Assembly: GCA_945902075.1 (NCBI GenBank)
Contig: CAMDMA010000003.1
Location: forward strand, 69,022-133,021
Direction: 5' to 3'
Origin: Candidatus Kuenenia stuttgartensis
GTDB taxonomy: Bacteria > Planctomycetota > Phycisphaerae > Phycisphaerales > SM1A02
Length of the DNA: 64,000 nt
The position numbers were made by a program, and so were the translations under genes. Shown piece after piece: positions 51,092-61,100 of the stretch (position 1 is the stretch's first letter; every line of letters starts with the position of its first letter). Under the pieces are notes generated by a model that saw nothing but the letters and a program-made list of their open reading frames with translations, made no database searches and was not told the origin of the DNA.

Positions 51092-51937
51092 TCAGCGCGA
51101 ACGCATTTCGATGACGGCGATCTCTGGCGGACAGTTGAGTCGCAACGGAAACCAAGCACCAACGCCATTTGTCACGTAGAGATTCGACTCTCCGCGCCGA
51201 TAGAGGCCCGCCGAAAGCCGCTGCGTGAACACCAAGTTGTGGCGCCGATTTCCACGACGCGCGACCTGCCCTCCATGCGTGTGCCCCGAAAGCGTGAGTG
51301 GAATCCCGCGTTCTTCCGCCGCTACGAAAGCTTTCGGGTTATGAGCTAGCAACAGGTCGGCGCGGGCGACTCCGCATCGACGAAGCCGCTCACCGCATCC
51401 TGGAATCGACTTCGACCAATCGATGCCGGCCACCAAAAGCCCATCTCGGCCCCCGGCGCGAACCGACTCATCCATCAAGGGAATAAGGCCAGCATCGCGC
51501 GCGCCGCGAACGATGGAACGTGGATGGTCAAGATGGTCGTGGTTTCCGAGCACGACGAACACTCCGAGCCGCGCCTGAAGTAACGCGAGTCGCTCAAAGA
51601 GCAGCGGCGACTCATGCGCCGAGAGGTCAATCAAATCGCCCGTGATCGCGATCAGATCGGCGCGCACGGCGCGTACGGCGTCAATGGCTTGCATGAGTCG
51701 CACTTCGCCGAGCAGATGACCAAAGTGGATGTCGGAAAGATGTGCGATTCGAAGTCCGTCGAACTCCCTCGGCCAAACCGCGCTCTCAAGGGTGAGTTCC
51801 TCGATACGGATCGCCTGGGCAACATGACGCGATTTCAGTCGACCTCCCACGAGCGAATCAGGAAGTTTCGTGAGGAGCATGTTGCGGACGGTGGCTGTGT
51901 GATAGCCAAGCGATCTTGGAGGACGTGCGTCACTCAT
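51092..51937 (-). CDS. Metallophosphoesterase (YaeI/LpxG-like)
   Basis: A 281-residue calcineurin-like phosphoesterase. The di-metal motifs are IAHLSDIHFGH, AITGDLIDL, VVLGNHDHLD and LSGHTHGGQ, a complete set. The layout resembles membrane-associated YaeI-type enzymes, with a hydrophobic stretch before the first motif. Its start overlaps the decarboxylase stop by 4 bases (ATGA), so it is coupled to that gene. Substrate is unknown; lipid phosphate is one possibility. Confidence 0.88.
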   Translation of the reverse strand: MSDARPPRSLGYHTATVRNMLLTKLPDSLVGGRLKSRHVAQAIRIEELTLESAVWPREFDGLRIAHLSDIHFGHLLGEVRLMQAIDAVRAVRADLIAITGDLIDLSAHESPLLFERLALLQARLGVFVVLGNHDHLDHPRSIVRGARDAGLIPLMDESVRAGGRDGLLVAGIDWSKSIPGCGERLRRCGVARADLLLAHNPKAFVAAEERGIPLTLSGHTHGGQVARRGNRRHNLVFTQRLSAGLYRRGESNLYVTNGVGAWFPLRLNCPPEIAVIEMRSR

Positions 51938-53412
51938 GCGGCGTCAGCCTCACGCAAGAGGAGTTCGGTGAGTGCAGCGACGTGCGAGCGTTGCGTTGCT
52001 TGCGCACCGATTGAAACGCGCAGCACCAGGCGCCCATGAAAACGGCAGTGGGAAACGAGAAAACGCCCGTCTTGGTTCACCCTATCGATTAGCCGTTGTG
52101 TCGCTGCATCACCGTCGCAGTGCGCGATAGCGACGAGGTTCAGTAGCGGATCGGTCAGCAGCTCAAGCCGAGCATGTGCGCGGACGCGCGCAGCGAGGTC
52201 TTGGGCCATCTCAACATGCCCGCGTACAAGTTCGCGCAGGCCACCAACACCAAACGAGCGGAGTACGAACCAGAGTTTCAGCGCACGAAACCGCCGACCA
52301 AGCGGAATCTGCCAGTCGCGATAGTCGATCACCTTGCCTGAGTCGGTCGCAGCGTTACGGAGATATTCAGGAAGTACCGAGAGCGCTCGCACCAATTCCG
52401 CACGGTCAGCGATCCAGAGCACATCGCAGTCGAAATTGACCGGCATCCACTTGTGTGGATTGAAGCACCAACTGTCCGCGAACTCAGCACCATCGTTCAC
52501 AAAGCGAAATTCCTCGCAAAATGCAGCAGTTCCGCTCATCGCAGCATCGACATGCAGCCAGAGCCCATGCGTACGGCAAATGCGACCAATGTCGGCGACA
52601 GGGTCCATTGCGTTGACACCGGTTGTGCCGACAGTGGTGGACACAAATGCCGGAATGTATCCTTGCGCATGATCACGCGCGATCTCTGCTTCGAGTAGGT
52701 CGACACGCATTGCGCCACCCGCGTCCACAGGAATCAGTCGCACAAACTCCTTGCCAATACCTGCGATCCGGGCTGCTTTTTCGACCGACGAATGCGCTTG
52801 GTCGCTCGTGTAGACCACGATGTTTCGCGCGACCGTTGCGAGGCCTCGCGCATCGCTCGCAAAACTCGTGGCGCGCTCACGTGCGGCGACGAGCGCAACA
52901 AGCACAGCCGAACTTGCAGTGTCTTGAAGCACGCCGCCACCGCGGCCCGTGGAAAGAAACCGTTCCGGAAGTGCAAGTGCGTGGACGAGCCAATCGAGGA
53001 CATGCGTCTCAAGCTCGGTACACGCGGGGCTCGTGGACCAAAGCATTCCTTGCACGCCAAGACCAGCGCTCGCGAGTTCGCCAAGGATCGATTCGTAACT
53101 TGAGTTCGCAGGGAAGTAGGCGAACCAGCCAGGATGCTGCCAGTGCACGATTCCAGGCATCAACACGCGATCAAGATCGCCGAGAATTTGCGCAATCGGC
53201 TCGCCGCGTTCCGGCGCGCGGTCCGGCATCATCGCACGAATCGCACCCGGCACCGGAAGATGTGCGACGGACCGATCGCCGATGGTTTCGCGATACTCCA
53301 CAATCCAATCGATGAGAGCGTGGCCTGCGCGACGAAATCCCTCGCGATCGAGTGGTCCATGCGCACGGGTATCGCGGGCATTCTGCGAGGAGTTGGTCGC
53401 TGCCGTAGTCAT
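51934..53412 (-). CDS. Group II pyridoxal-dependent decarboxylase
   Basis: A 492-residue enzyme of the aromatic-amino-acid/histidine/glutamate-type PLP family. The PLP Lys is in FNPHKWMPVNFDCD, PLP-contact Asp in LWLHVDAAMSG, and the family start LDREGFRRAGHALIDWIVEYRE and VHWQHPGWFAYFPAN is typical of aromatic decarboxylases. ATG 53412 (MTTAATNSS) is chosen over 53496. The substrate cannot be fixed; phenylalanine, tyrosine, tryptophan or DOPA are all possible. It heads a run with the phosphoesterase and barrel genes. Confidence 0.92.
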   Translation of the reverse strand: MTTAATNSSQNARDTRAHGPLDREGFRRAGHALIDWIVEYRETIGDRSVAHLPVPGAIRAMMPDRAPERGEPIAQILGDLDRVLMPGIVHWQHPGWFAYFPANSSYESILGELASAGLGVQGMLWSTSPACTELETHVLDWLVHALALPERFLSTGRGGGVLQDTASSAVLVALVAARERATSFASDARGLATVARNIVVYTSDQAHSSVEKAARIAGIGKEFVRLIPVDAGGAMRVDLLEAEIARDHAQGYIPAFVSTTVGTTGVNAMDPVADIGRICRTHGLWLHVDAAMSGTAAFCEEFRFVNDGAEFADSWCFNPHKWMPVNFDCDVLWIADRAELVRALSVLPEYLRNAATDSGKVIDYRDWQIPLGRRFRALKLWFVLRSFGVGGLRELVRGHVEMAQDLAARVRAHARLELLTDPLLNLVAIAHCDGDAATQRLIDRVNQDGRFLVSHCRFHGRLVLRVSIGAQATQRSHVAALTELLLREADAA

Positions 53413-53525
53413 AGCGGGAGCGTAGCCCGCGTCGTAGCACCGTGCCTGCGGGGATTGCACCGCTTTCCGGTCGACGGCACCCCCCGCGCAGCACAAGTTT
53501 GCAAAAGTGGAGAGTTTCGAAAGGC

Positions 53526-55217
53526 CTAGTTGGCCGTAAGTTCTTTATCGACTTCTCGAGCGAGTTCATTCATGAGCTTCGAGGTGAGATCGAGGCGGAG
53601 TCCTGCTGCGTGAAACAACTCGGGGAGCGGTCGTGATCCACCCAGTGCTAGGCCCTTGCGATAGTTTGCCAAGGCGGTTGCCTGATCACGACGCGCGTGA
53701 ATCCACATCTGAATCGCGCCGGTCTCCGCGATGCCATATTCGATGTAGTAAAACGGCATACCAAAGAGGTGCAGTTGACGCTGCCAGGTTGCGTCGTGCG
53801 CATCTTCGCACCCCTCCCACGAAATGTCATTGCCGAAACGGGCGCAAAGTACGCGCCACATGTTCGTGCGTTCGTCGCGGGTGTGGCCGGGGTTTGTGTA
53901 CACCCAGTGTTGAAATGCATCGATCGTCGCGATCCAAGTCATGACCGTCGGGAATCGTTCGAGGCGTTCACGCAGCGCTCGACGACATTCCTCATCGGAA
54001 TAAAACTCGCCGTGGTAGGGCAGTGTGAGTAACTCCATCGACATAGACGCGACTTCGCTGAACTCTGTCGGCGCGTTCCGATAGTCGACGATGGGATCAT
54101 CTTTCGAGAGTAGCGAATGAAACGCGTGGCCCGCTTCATGCACCATCGTCACGAGATCCCGATGCATTCCTGCGGCATTCATAAAGATAAACGGACGACG
54201 CGAGTGTTGGCGTTGGTACTGGTAGCCACCCGGTGCCTTCGCAGCCCTCGACTCAAGATCGAGGCAATCGCCCTCGCGGAGGGTGTCAAACATATCACCG
54301 AGTCCGCCGCCCATCGCATGAAACATCCGCGAGCATCCGTCGACGAGTTGCTGCGCTCCCTCAAACGGTCGAAGTGGCTTCCGACCGAGCACATCAACCG
54401 AGAGATCCCATGGACGCAGCGGCGAAACGCCGAGTCGCTGTGCCCGTTCCACGTCAAGTCGGCGCTGAATGGGGACAAGAGCCTCGTAGATTGCATCGTG
54501 CATCGACATGCAGTCCGATGGTGAGTAGTCGAAGCGTTTGAAGCGACGGTGCTGGAAATCACGAAAATTGTCGTAACCTGCGTTTTGCGCAATGCGGTGC
54601 CGCAGTGCGAGCATTCGATCGTAGATATCGTCGATCGCATCACGATCTTGCAGTCGGCGCGCGGCAATCGCCTTCCATGCACGCTCGCGGGTGCCACGGT
54701 CCGTTTCCTCGAGATAGCGCGCCATCTGCGGCATCGTGCGAACTTGCCCGTCGAACTCCACCGACATGCGTCCAGCAATCTGGTTGTACTTCTGATCGAG
54801 TTCTGCGATTTCAGTTTCAAGTGCAATGTTCTCCTCGCGGAACAATTCGATGTCCACGCGCAGGCCGCGAAGCAAGACTTCATAGCGTTCCGTCGAGAGC
54901 AAACTCGCCAACGAACTAGTCGCGATCTTTTGATCAAGCGCGCTCGAGATCGGTTTAAGCTTCGGTTCCACGTCGCGGACGAAGGCGAGATACGCGGCCT
55001 CGGCAGCCTTATCTTCGGTGTTTCGCGTCGTCGCGATGTAGATGTCAGCGTTGCGCTCCGCGACGAAGGCATCAATATCACTGCGATCAAAAATCAGCTG
55101 CTCGAGATCGTCCGCGGAGTGGAGCTCACGATCGAGGAGTTCGCGATAGTGCGGTTCGAGCGCATCAAACTTGGTGGCATCGAGCGTGGTCGGTGCATAA
55201 GGTCGAGGAGTTGCCAT
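53526..55217 (-). CDS. M3 family oligoendopeptidase (PepF-like)
   Basis: A 563-residue zinc metallopeptidase of the thimet oligopeptidase/PepF group. The zinc motif HEAGH is in LVTMVHEAGHAFHSL, with the third ligand Glu in PTEFSEVASMSMELL. There is no signal peptide, so it acts on short peptides in the cytoplasm. ATG 55217 (MATPRPYAPT) is preferred to 55247. It is divergent from ispE, with 73 bases between the starts. Confidence 0.93.
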   Translation of the reverse strand: MATPRPYAPTTLDATKFDALEPHYRELLDRELHSADDLEQLIFDRSDIDAFVAERNADIYIATTRNTEDKAAEAAYLAFVRDVEPKLKPISSALDQKIATSSLASLLSTERYEVLLRGLRVDIELFREENIALETEIAELDQKYNQIAGRMSVEFDGQVRTMPQMARYLEETDRGTRERAWKAIAARRLQDRDAIDDIYDRMLALRHRIAQNAGYDNFRDFQHRRFKRFDYSPSDCMSMHDAIYEALVPIQRRLDVERAQRLGVSPLRPWDLSVDVLGRKPLRPFEGAQQLVDGCSRMFHAMGGGLGDMFDTLREGDCLDLESRAAKAPGGYQYQRQHSRRPFIFMNAAGMHRDLVTMVHEAGHAFHSLLSKDDPIVDYRNAPTEFSEVASMSMELLTLPYHGEFYSDEECRRALRERLERFPTVMTWIATIDAFQHWVYTNPGHTRDERTNMWRVLCARFGNDISWEGCEDAHDATWQRQLHLFGMPFYYIEYGIAETGAIQMWIHARRDQATALANYRKGLALGGSRPLPELFHAAGLRLDLTSKLMNELAREVDKELTAN

Positions 55218-55290
55218 ATTGCCAAAGAATAGCGTTTTGCATCGCAAATCGCCGCGTCACATCGAAGCTTTGCAGGGTTATGCTCTTCGT

Positions 55291-56259
55291 ATGCACTCTG
55301 TGGTTCGCGCCTTCTCGCCCGCCAAGATCAACCTCGCGCTGTCTGTAGGCGCGCTAGACGCAGGAGGGATGCATGAAATCGCTTCGTGGATGGCCACGTG
55401 CGAGTTTGGCGACGAACTTGAAATCAAGCGACTGCTTCCTGATCGGATGTCGAGGTTTTCGATCGACTGGCATTCCGAGGCGCGGCGGCGCACCGAGGTG
55501 GATTGGCCGATTCGCAAGGATCTCGCTGTGCGCGCACACGCGCTGTTGGAGCAAAGGCTCGGGAAAAACCTTCCGATCCAACTCAGGCTTCAGAAGCGCA
55601 TCCCTGTTGGCGGCGGTTTGGGCGGCGGTTCGTCGAATGCGGCCGCGATGCTCCGAGCACTCGATGCGCTTTTCGACTTGCACCTTCGCGCTGAGTACCT
55701 CGAAGCGATTTCGAGTGAACTTGGCAGCGATGTTCCATTTCTGGTTCGCGGTGGAAGCGCGATTGTTGAGGGAACGGGCGAGTTGCTGGAACCTGCGCCG
55801 CTACAAAATGTGCATCTTGTGCTTGTATTTCCTGAGGTCCAGTGTCCCACGGGAGCGGTGTACCGCGCTTTCGATGCGCTTTACCCGGCCGCACGACTTG
55901 ACCGTGATCGCGTACGCGCGATTGCCGTGGACTTTGTGCGTGCGGATACCCCGTTCAACGATCTTGCGGAAGCAGCGTGTCGTGTCGCACCCACGCTTGG
56001 GGAGTTGCGTGCAAAGGTCGCCGCAATCGCAGAGCTTCCAGTACACGTCAGTGGATCAGGTTCCACTCTCTTTGTGGTGTGTGACTCGGCGCTTCATGCC
56101 GAGGCACTCGCGGGCGCCATTGAAATGCGACTGCACCTTCCCGCGGTCGCAACCCGCACCGCACCGACGATGGTCGAGGAGATCGACGGCGAGCCGCGCG
56201 CCTCACCGCTCGGGCACATGAGTTTGCTCGAGGAAATTGAGCCTGATGACGATCGGTAA
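55291..56259 (+). CDS. ispE: 4-diphosphocytidyl-2-C-methyl-D-erythritol kinase
   Basis: A 322-residue GHMP kinase of the MEP isoprenoid pathway. It has the start AFSPAKINLALSV, the ATP motif VGGGLGGGSSNAA and the C-terminal VHVSGSGSTLFVV. ATG 55291 is chosen; an in-frame start at 55219 would overlap the divergent gene. The window contains no other MEP genes. Confidence 0.95.
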   Translation: MHSVVRAFSPAKINLALSVGALDAGGMHEIASWMATCEFGDELEIKRLLPDRMSRFSIDWHSEARRRTEVDWPIRKDLAVRAHALLEQRLGKNLPIQLRLQKRIPVGGGLGGGSSNAAAMLRALDALFDLHLRAEYLEAISSELGSDVPFLVRGGSAIVEGTGELLEPAPLQNVHLVLVFPEVQCPTGAVYRAFDALYPAARLDRDRVRAIAVDFVRADTPFNDLAEAACRVAPTLGELRAKVAAIAELPVHVSGSGSTLFVVCDSALHAEALAGAIEMRLHLPAVATRTAPTMVEEIDGEPRASPLGHMSLLEEIEPDDDR

Positions 56260-56307
56260 CGAGGACAAGCCGCGCGGCAAGAGTCGTGATAAAGGAAACC
56301 TCGTGCT

Positions 56308-56814
56308 ATGATTTTACTTTTCAATCTCGGCCATAAAAGACGCTTCGGTCCGAGCACGCCACTCACGCCGAGCCAACTGCGGATGACGCGGATTTTTCTG
56401 TGGTCTATCGCCGCAATTGTTCAATTGATTGGTGCAGTGCTTCTTGTTCGCGTTGAATCCTGGCGCGATGGGAGTCTCGTCACAAGCGGCAAGGTGGTCG
56501 ATCACCAAGTCCACAGCGGAAACAAAGGTGGCAAGACATATTCGGAGGTCGTCGAGTTCAACATCGCGGATGGTCGTGTGATCCGCTTCGACGATCCATC
56601 GAGTTCGAATCAGCCGTTTGCGAAGGGCGACATTGTCGCAGTGCGGTATCAACCTCTTGATCCATCAGACGCGTCGATTGACGAGTGGCACCGCATCTGG
56701 GGTGCGCCGATCGCGCTGCTTTCGACTGGTGTCATGTTCTTTGTCGTGGGGTCATTTGCGCGTGCGCCGAAGTCTCCGGCAACGGATGTGCCCGAAACCT
56801 CTGGCGTTGCGTAG
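56308..56814 (+). CDS. DUF3592 membrane protein
   Basis: A 168-residue protein with TM helices at about 27-47 and 130-150 and a beta-rich domain between them. VTSGKVVDHQVHSGNKGGKTYSEVVEF and FAKGDIVAVRYQPLDPSDA match the DUF3592 pattern. The central domain is probably outside the membrane. Function is unknown. It lies 48 bases after ispE and 9 bases before nadA on the same strand, suggesting a shared transcript. Confidence 0.82.
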   Translation: MILLFNLGHKRRFGPSTPLTPSQLRMTRIFLWSIAAIVQLIGAVLLVRVESWRDGSLVTSGKVVDHQVHSGNKGGKTYSEVVEFNIADGRVIRFDDPSSSNQPFAKGDIVAVRYQPLDPSDASIDEWHRIWGAPIALLSTGVMFFVVGSFARAPKSPATDVPETSGVA

Positions 56815-56823
56815 ACTGCGCCC

Positions 56824-58026
56824 ATGCTTTGGCAGCCGTCCCTTCCCGAACGCTATCTCCAGGCGACCGAAGACGAACTCTGCGTTGCAATCGCAGGGCG
56901 CCGGCGGGAACTCGGATCGAAACTGCTCGTGCTCGGACATCACTACCAACAGGACGATGTGATCCGTCATGCTGATCTTGTTGGAGACAGTTTGAAACTC
57001 TCGCAGATGGCTGCGATCGAGGCGCCGAAACGCGGTGCAAAGCACATCATGTTTTGCGGCGTGCACTTCATGGCGGAAACCGCCGACATTTTGACCGACG
57101 ATGATGTTGGGGTGATTCTCCCGGATCTCTCTGCAGGTTGTTCGATGGCAGATATGGCCAGCTACGAAGACACCGTAGACGCCTGGGAGTCGATCCACGC
57201 CGCAATCCGCGCGGCCAATACGAATCAACGTGTTGTGCCATTGACCTACGTCAATTCCACGGCCGCGATCAAGGCGTTCGTTGGCCAGCATGGTGGCGCG
57301 TGTTGCACAAGTTCAAACGCCGCGCGCGTTTTCGAGTGGGCACTCGCAGGCGGCGATTCGCCAAAGACGCGGGGGGAAGAGATCAAGATTCTGTTTCTTC
57401 CCGACCAGCATCTTGGGCGCAACACCGCGAAGACCCATGATTTCGTGACCGAAGTCGATGCAGCCGCGAGGGGCGGAATCGCTGAAACCGCGCTTTGGAA
57501 TCCGAAGCTTGATCACGGCGGGTTGGCCCATGATCGGATCGTCGATGCGAAAGTCCTTCTTTGGGCCGGACATTGCAGCGTGCACAAGCTGTTTCGTCCC
57601 GAGCATGTCGCCGACGCGCGCGCTGCTGGGCGGACGGTGCTTGTTCACCCTGAGTGCGCGCAAGAGGTTGTCGATCTCGCGGATCTTGCTGGATCAACTG
57701 AGTTTATCATTGACACGATTGATCGCGCCGCGCCTGGATCGCAATGGTCGGTTGGTACTGAGATTCACCTTGTGAATCGCATTGCCCGTCGCGCGGTCGA
57801 GCGAAGCGTGGACGTGCGCATCCTGAGCGATTGCCAATGTCTCTGCACCACGATGTATCGCATCGACCAAGCGCACATGGCATGGTGCCTTGATCAACTT
57901 GCTGCTGGCAAAGTCGTGAATCGCATTTCGGTGCACCCTGAGGCGAAACGCCTTGCGAGACTTGCCCTCGAGCGCATGTTGCGACTGACTCCAACCCGGT
58001 ACGGTGCGCTTTCGAGCGCGGACTAA
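56824..58026 (+). CDS. nadA: Quinolinate synthase
   Basis: A 400-residue NadA that condenses iminoaspartate with DHAP to form quinolinate for NAD. It has LGHHYQQDDVIRHADLVGDS, and candidate Fe-S Cys in IMFCGVHFMAE, ACCTSSNAARVFEW and CQCLCTTMYRI. LVHPECAQEVVDLAD is typical of the longer NadA class. ATG 56824 follows the DUF3592 gene by 9 bases. nadB and nadC are not in the window. Confidence 0.96.
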   Translation: MLWQPSLPERYLQATEDELCVAIAGRRRELGSKLLVLGHHYQQDDVIRHADLVGDSLKLSQMAAIEAPKRGAKHIMFCGVHFMAETADILTDDDVGVILPDLSAGCSMADMASYEDTVDAWESIHAAIRAANTNQRVVPLTYVNSTAAIKAFVGQHGGACCTSSNAARVFEWALAGGDSPKTRGEEIKILFLPDQHLGRNTAKTHDFVTEVDAAARGGIAETALWNPKLDHGGLAHDRIVDAKVLLWAGHCSVHKLFRPEHVADARAAGRTVLVHPECAQEVVDLADLAGSTEFIIDTIDRAAPGSQWSVGTEIHLVNRIARRAVERSVDVRILSDCQCLCTTMYRIDQAHMAWCLDQLAAGKVVNRISVHPEAKRLARLALERMLRLTPTRYGALSSAD

Positions 58027-58137
58027 CGCAAACACGATTGTCTGACGGAAAGTTCCGGGGAATGCGCGATGTCGACGGGTCGACGTTTCGGCGCTGCTAT
58101 TGTCGCGGCTCGTGTTTGAATCCTTGGAGTCGAATGT

Positions 58138-61100
58138 ATGAAGCGCAAACTTCTCAAGATCTGTCTCGCGTCCACAGCGGTGTTGTTCGTCGGTGTCTTA
58201 CTCGCGCCCACGTTGCTCTCGGGTTATGTCGGAGGTGTCGTGGTTCGAGAGCTCGGCGCGCGCGTTCGGGGCAAAGTCACGCTCGCAGGGGTTTCCCTCG
58301 GTTGGTTCGGCGGGCAGCAGGTGAGAGGTCTCGCGATTGACGGAGGCCGCGATGTCGGCTCGATGCAGATGGACGCCAAGATCACCCAAGGACTTTTCGC
58401 ACTCGCGACGGGTGATGAAGTCGACGTGATCCTCGGCGGACGAATGACGACGCCCGTTGCTGCCGATGGAAGTATTGGAATCGCTGGGCTTTTTACGCAT
58501 GACGAGAACGATGTTGGCTCGGGCAAGCCGACTCCGCGTCCGACCAAGGATGAGGGCGGCGCAGTCCTCGGAGGGCGGAAAATTCGGATTGAGTTTGACG
58601 GCATAAATCTGAGCGCAACACGTGCGGATGCGCCGCTCTACGCGATTGAGGCACTTCGGGGTTCGGTTGCGCTTGAGGATGCGACAGCGAATGGGAGTCT
58701 CACCACGCGTGGCGAACTCGCCGCGAAGACACGCGTGGCGGGTGTGTCGCCAACCATACGCGAGGGCGATTTCACGCTGAAGTTTGCAGGTTCCTTGCCG
58801 CGAAGGACTGATGGCGGCATCGATGCTCTGCAGACTACGGGGTCGCTTGAGTTCAGAGGTTCCAACCTTCCGGTCCCGAGTGCGAGCGGTGACATCGTTG
58901 CGGAAAGTGCCACGGCGTCACTCGAACTCACACGCGATGGCGCGACCGTTGACCTCAGCGCACGCGCAAGCGTCGGCGGTGCGCAAGCCTCGACTGTGTT
59001 GGTCCAGTTGCAAACGGGTCCGCTCGTTGACCCGAGCGGACGCGTTGCAATCGATGCTGCGTCGCTCGAGGCAAACATCGATGTGCGCGCGTTGCCAATG
59101 GCAGCGCTGCAGCCCTACGTACCCGAGGTTGCGCCCGGTGTCCGACCCGACCTCGTTGCCGATCTTGGAGAGTTCGCTGACCTCCGGGTTACCAAGGCGC
59201 GCGCGAATGTTGGTGCGGCATCGAGCGCGTCAAAGATCATGGTGGAACTCGACGCGCGCCGGCTGAAATTCAAGTTTGAGGCTGATGCAGCCGCTGATGG
59301 GTCAAGTCTCGCGAACGGTGTACTCGCGGCGAGTGCTTCGATCCGCCCAGAACTCTTGCGTTCGCTTGGTTCGGAGACGCAGACGCCACTCGTGGTGACC
59401 GCAACCGGCGATCGGATCGTATGGCGTAAAAGCGACGATGCGATGCGAGCGGTGGGAGGCGAGTTTGCGATGACGCTCGCGAAACCGTTTGAATGGAACG
59501 GCCTTCGCGACGGCGCACTCGCTGGGATTGGCGTCCGCGCGGAGCGTGTCGCGGCGACCGTGACGAAGTCTCCGAATGCATCGTCGGCGCGGATCATGGC
59601 TGAGCTCGGCGCCGCGTACGCGACGGAGGGAACGGCAAGCCTTTCAGCGTCGGTGGATGTCGATCTTGACTCAAAGGCGATGGCGCGAGGTGTCGTCGAG
59701 GCGAACCTTGGTCTCGACGCCGAGCTGCTAACGAAACTCACCAATGGCGCCATCGCATCGCGTGCCGGTCAGCCATCGTTGCGTGTCTCTGTTTCGGATT
59801 TCGGATTCACGCCCGGTGCATCGCCGACGGGCCGTGGTCGCGCCGAACTCAGTGGAGCGCTCATGCTTCGAGGGGGTTCGACGACGGTCGCGCTGAATGA
59901 TTGCGCCGTTGACCTTGTGCTTCCATCAGCCGCAGCCAGCGGATCGCTCGAAGTAGCTGCCAAGATCGACGGCGCGCAAGCGCGTGTTTCGCAGCGGTTT
60001 ATTGCAATTCCCTCCGCGTTTGATGATCCCGCTGCACTCGGCCTTGCCGGAAGCGTCGAGGTTGCCGGGCTTGATCCTGCGTTCATCGCGCGACTCATTT
60101 CGGCAGCAGAGGTTGAGCAGGGCATACAGGCGTCGGATGCGGGTTCGTCAGCTGGCTCGAGTATTGCGACTGGTTCGAGTGTTGCGACTGGTTCGAGTGT
60201 TGCGACTGGCTCGAGTGTTGCGACTGGCTCGAGTGTCGCGACTGGTTCGAGTGTCGCGACTGGCTCGAGTGTTGCGACTGGTTCGAGTGTTGCGACTGGT
60301 TCGAGTGTTGCGACTGGACGCCAATCCCCCAGCGGAATGACCGCGGCGCTTGGGCTCCTTGGTCGTGCGCCGATACGTTTGAACGCGCGAAACAAAACGG
60401 AGGGCAACACTCTTGTCGTCGACTTTGATCTCGCCGCCGCGACGCTCGCCGCGACCGGGTCGGCGCGGTACGGAAAGGATTTGCTCGGGCTCACGGGCCT
60501 CGCCTGCGATGCGACGCTTACCCGTGAGGCACTCGCATCGCTCCCACTCAGCGACGGCGTCGAGCTTGAGCCCGGAACGAAAGTCGCATTGCGCGTGCCA
60601 TCGTTCGCGCTCGCGCGGACTTCGGATGGTTGGAAGCCGTCGGGGGATCTTGCGGCAAAGGCCACAGTGACCGCGCTTCGCGTGAAACGGGCACCGGGAT
60701 TGGTGGGGTCGCTCGCGATCGCACGAGTGGAAGCGGATGCTGCCTACGCATTCCGCGACGAACGGGCAACTGTGAAGGGTGCAGCGCAGTTCGGCGAAAC
60801 CGGTGGCGATGGTGCGCTGACCTTCGACTTGGCATGGCGCAAACCGGTGGAGGCGAAGCTGTTTGCCGGTGCCGAAGGTTCGCTCGCGCTCGCGCGCTTC
60901 GATCTCTCGCGATTTGAGCAGGCATTCGGTCTTCCGCCGGGGGGATACTCCGGTGTGCTCGGCGGTGCGGGCAATCTCGCGATCGTGTTCCACGAGCGTG
61001 AGGTTGCGCATGCGGAGATCAAAGCGGAGTTCCCGAAGGCTCGTGCCGACTTTGCGATGGATGTTCTCGAAAGTGTCGGAACTGTTCAACCTGCGGCTGA

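Noticed and set aside
60154-60315. Possible CRISPR array
   Set aside because: Units are contiguous 18-mers with no spacers and lie in frame inside a gene.
59769-60665. Minus-strand frame with repeated EPVATL peptides
   Set aside because: It is the reverse reading of the 18-bp repeat in the AsmA-like gene, not an independent gene.
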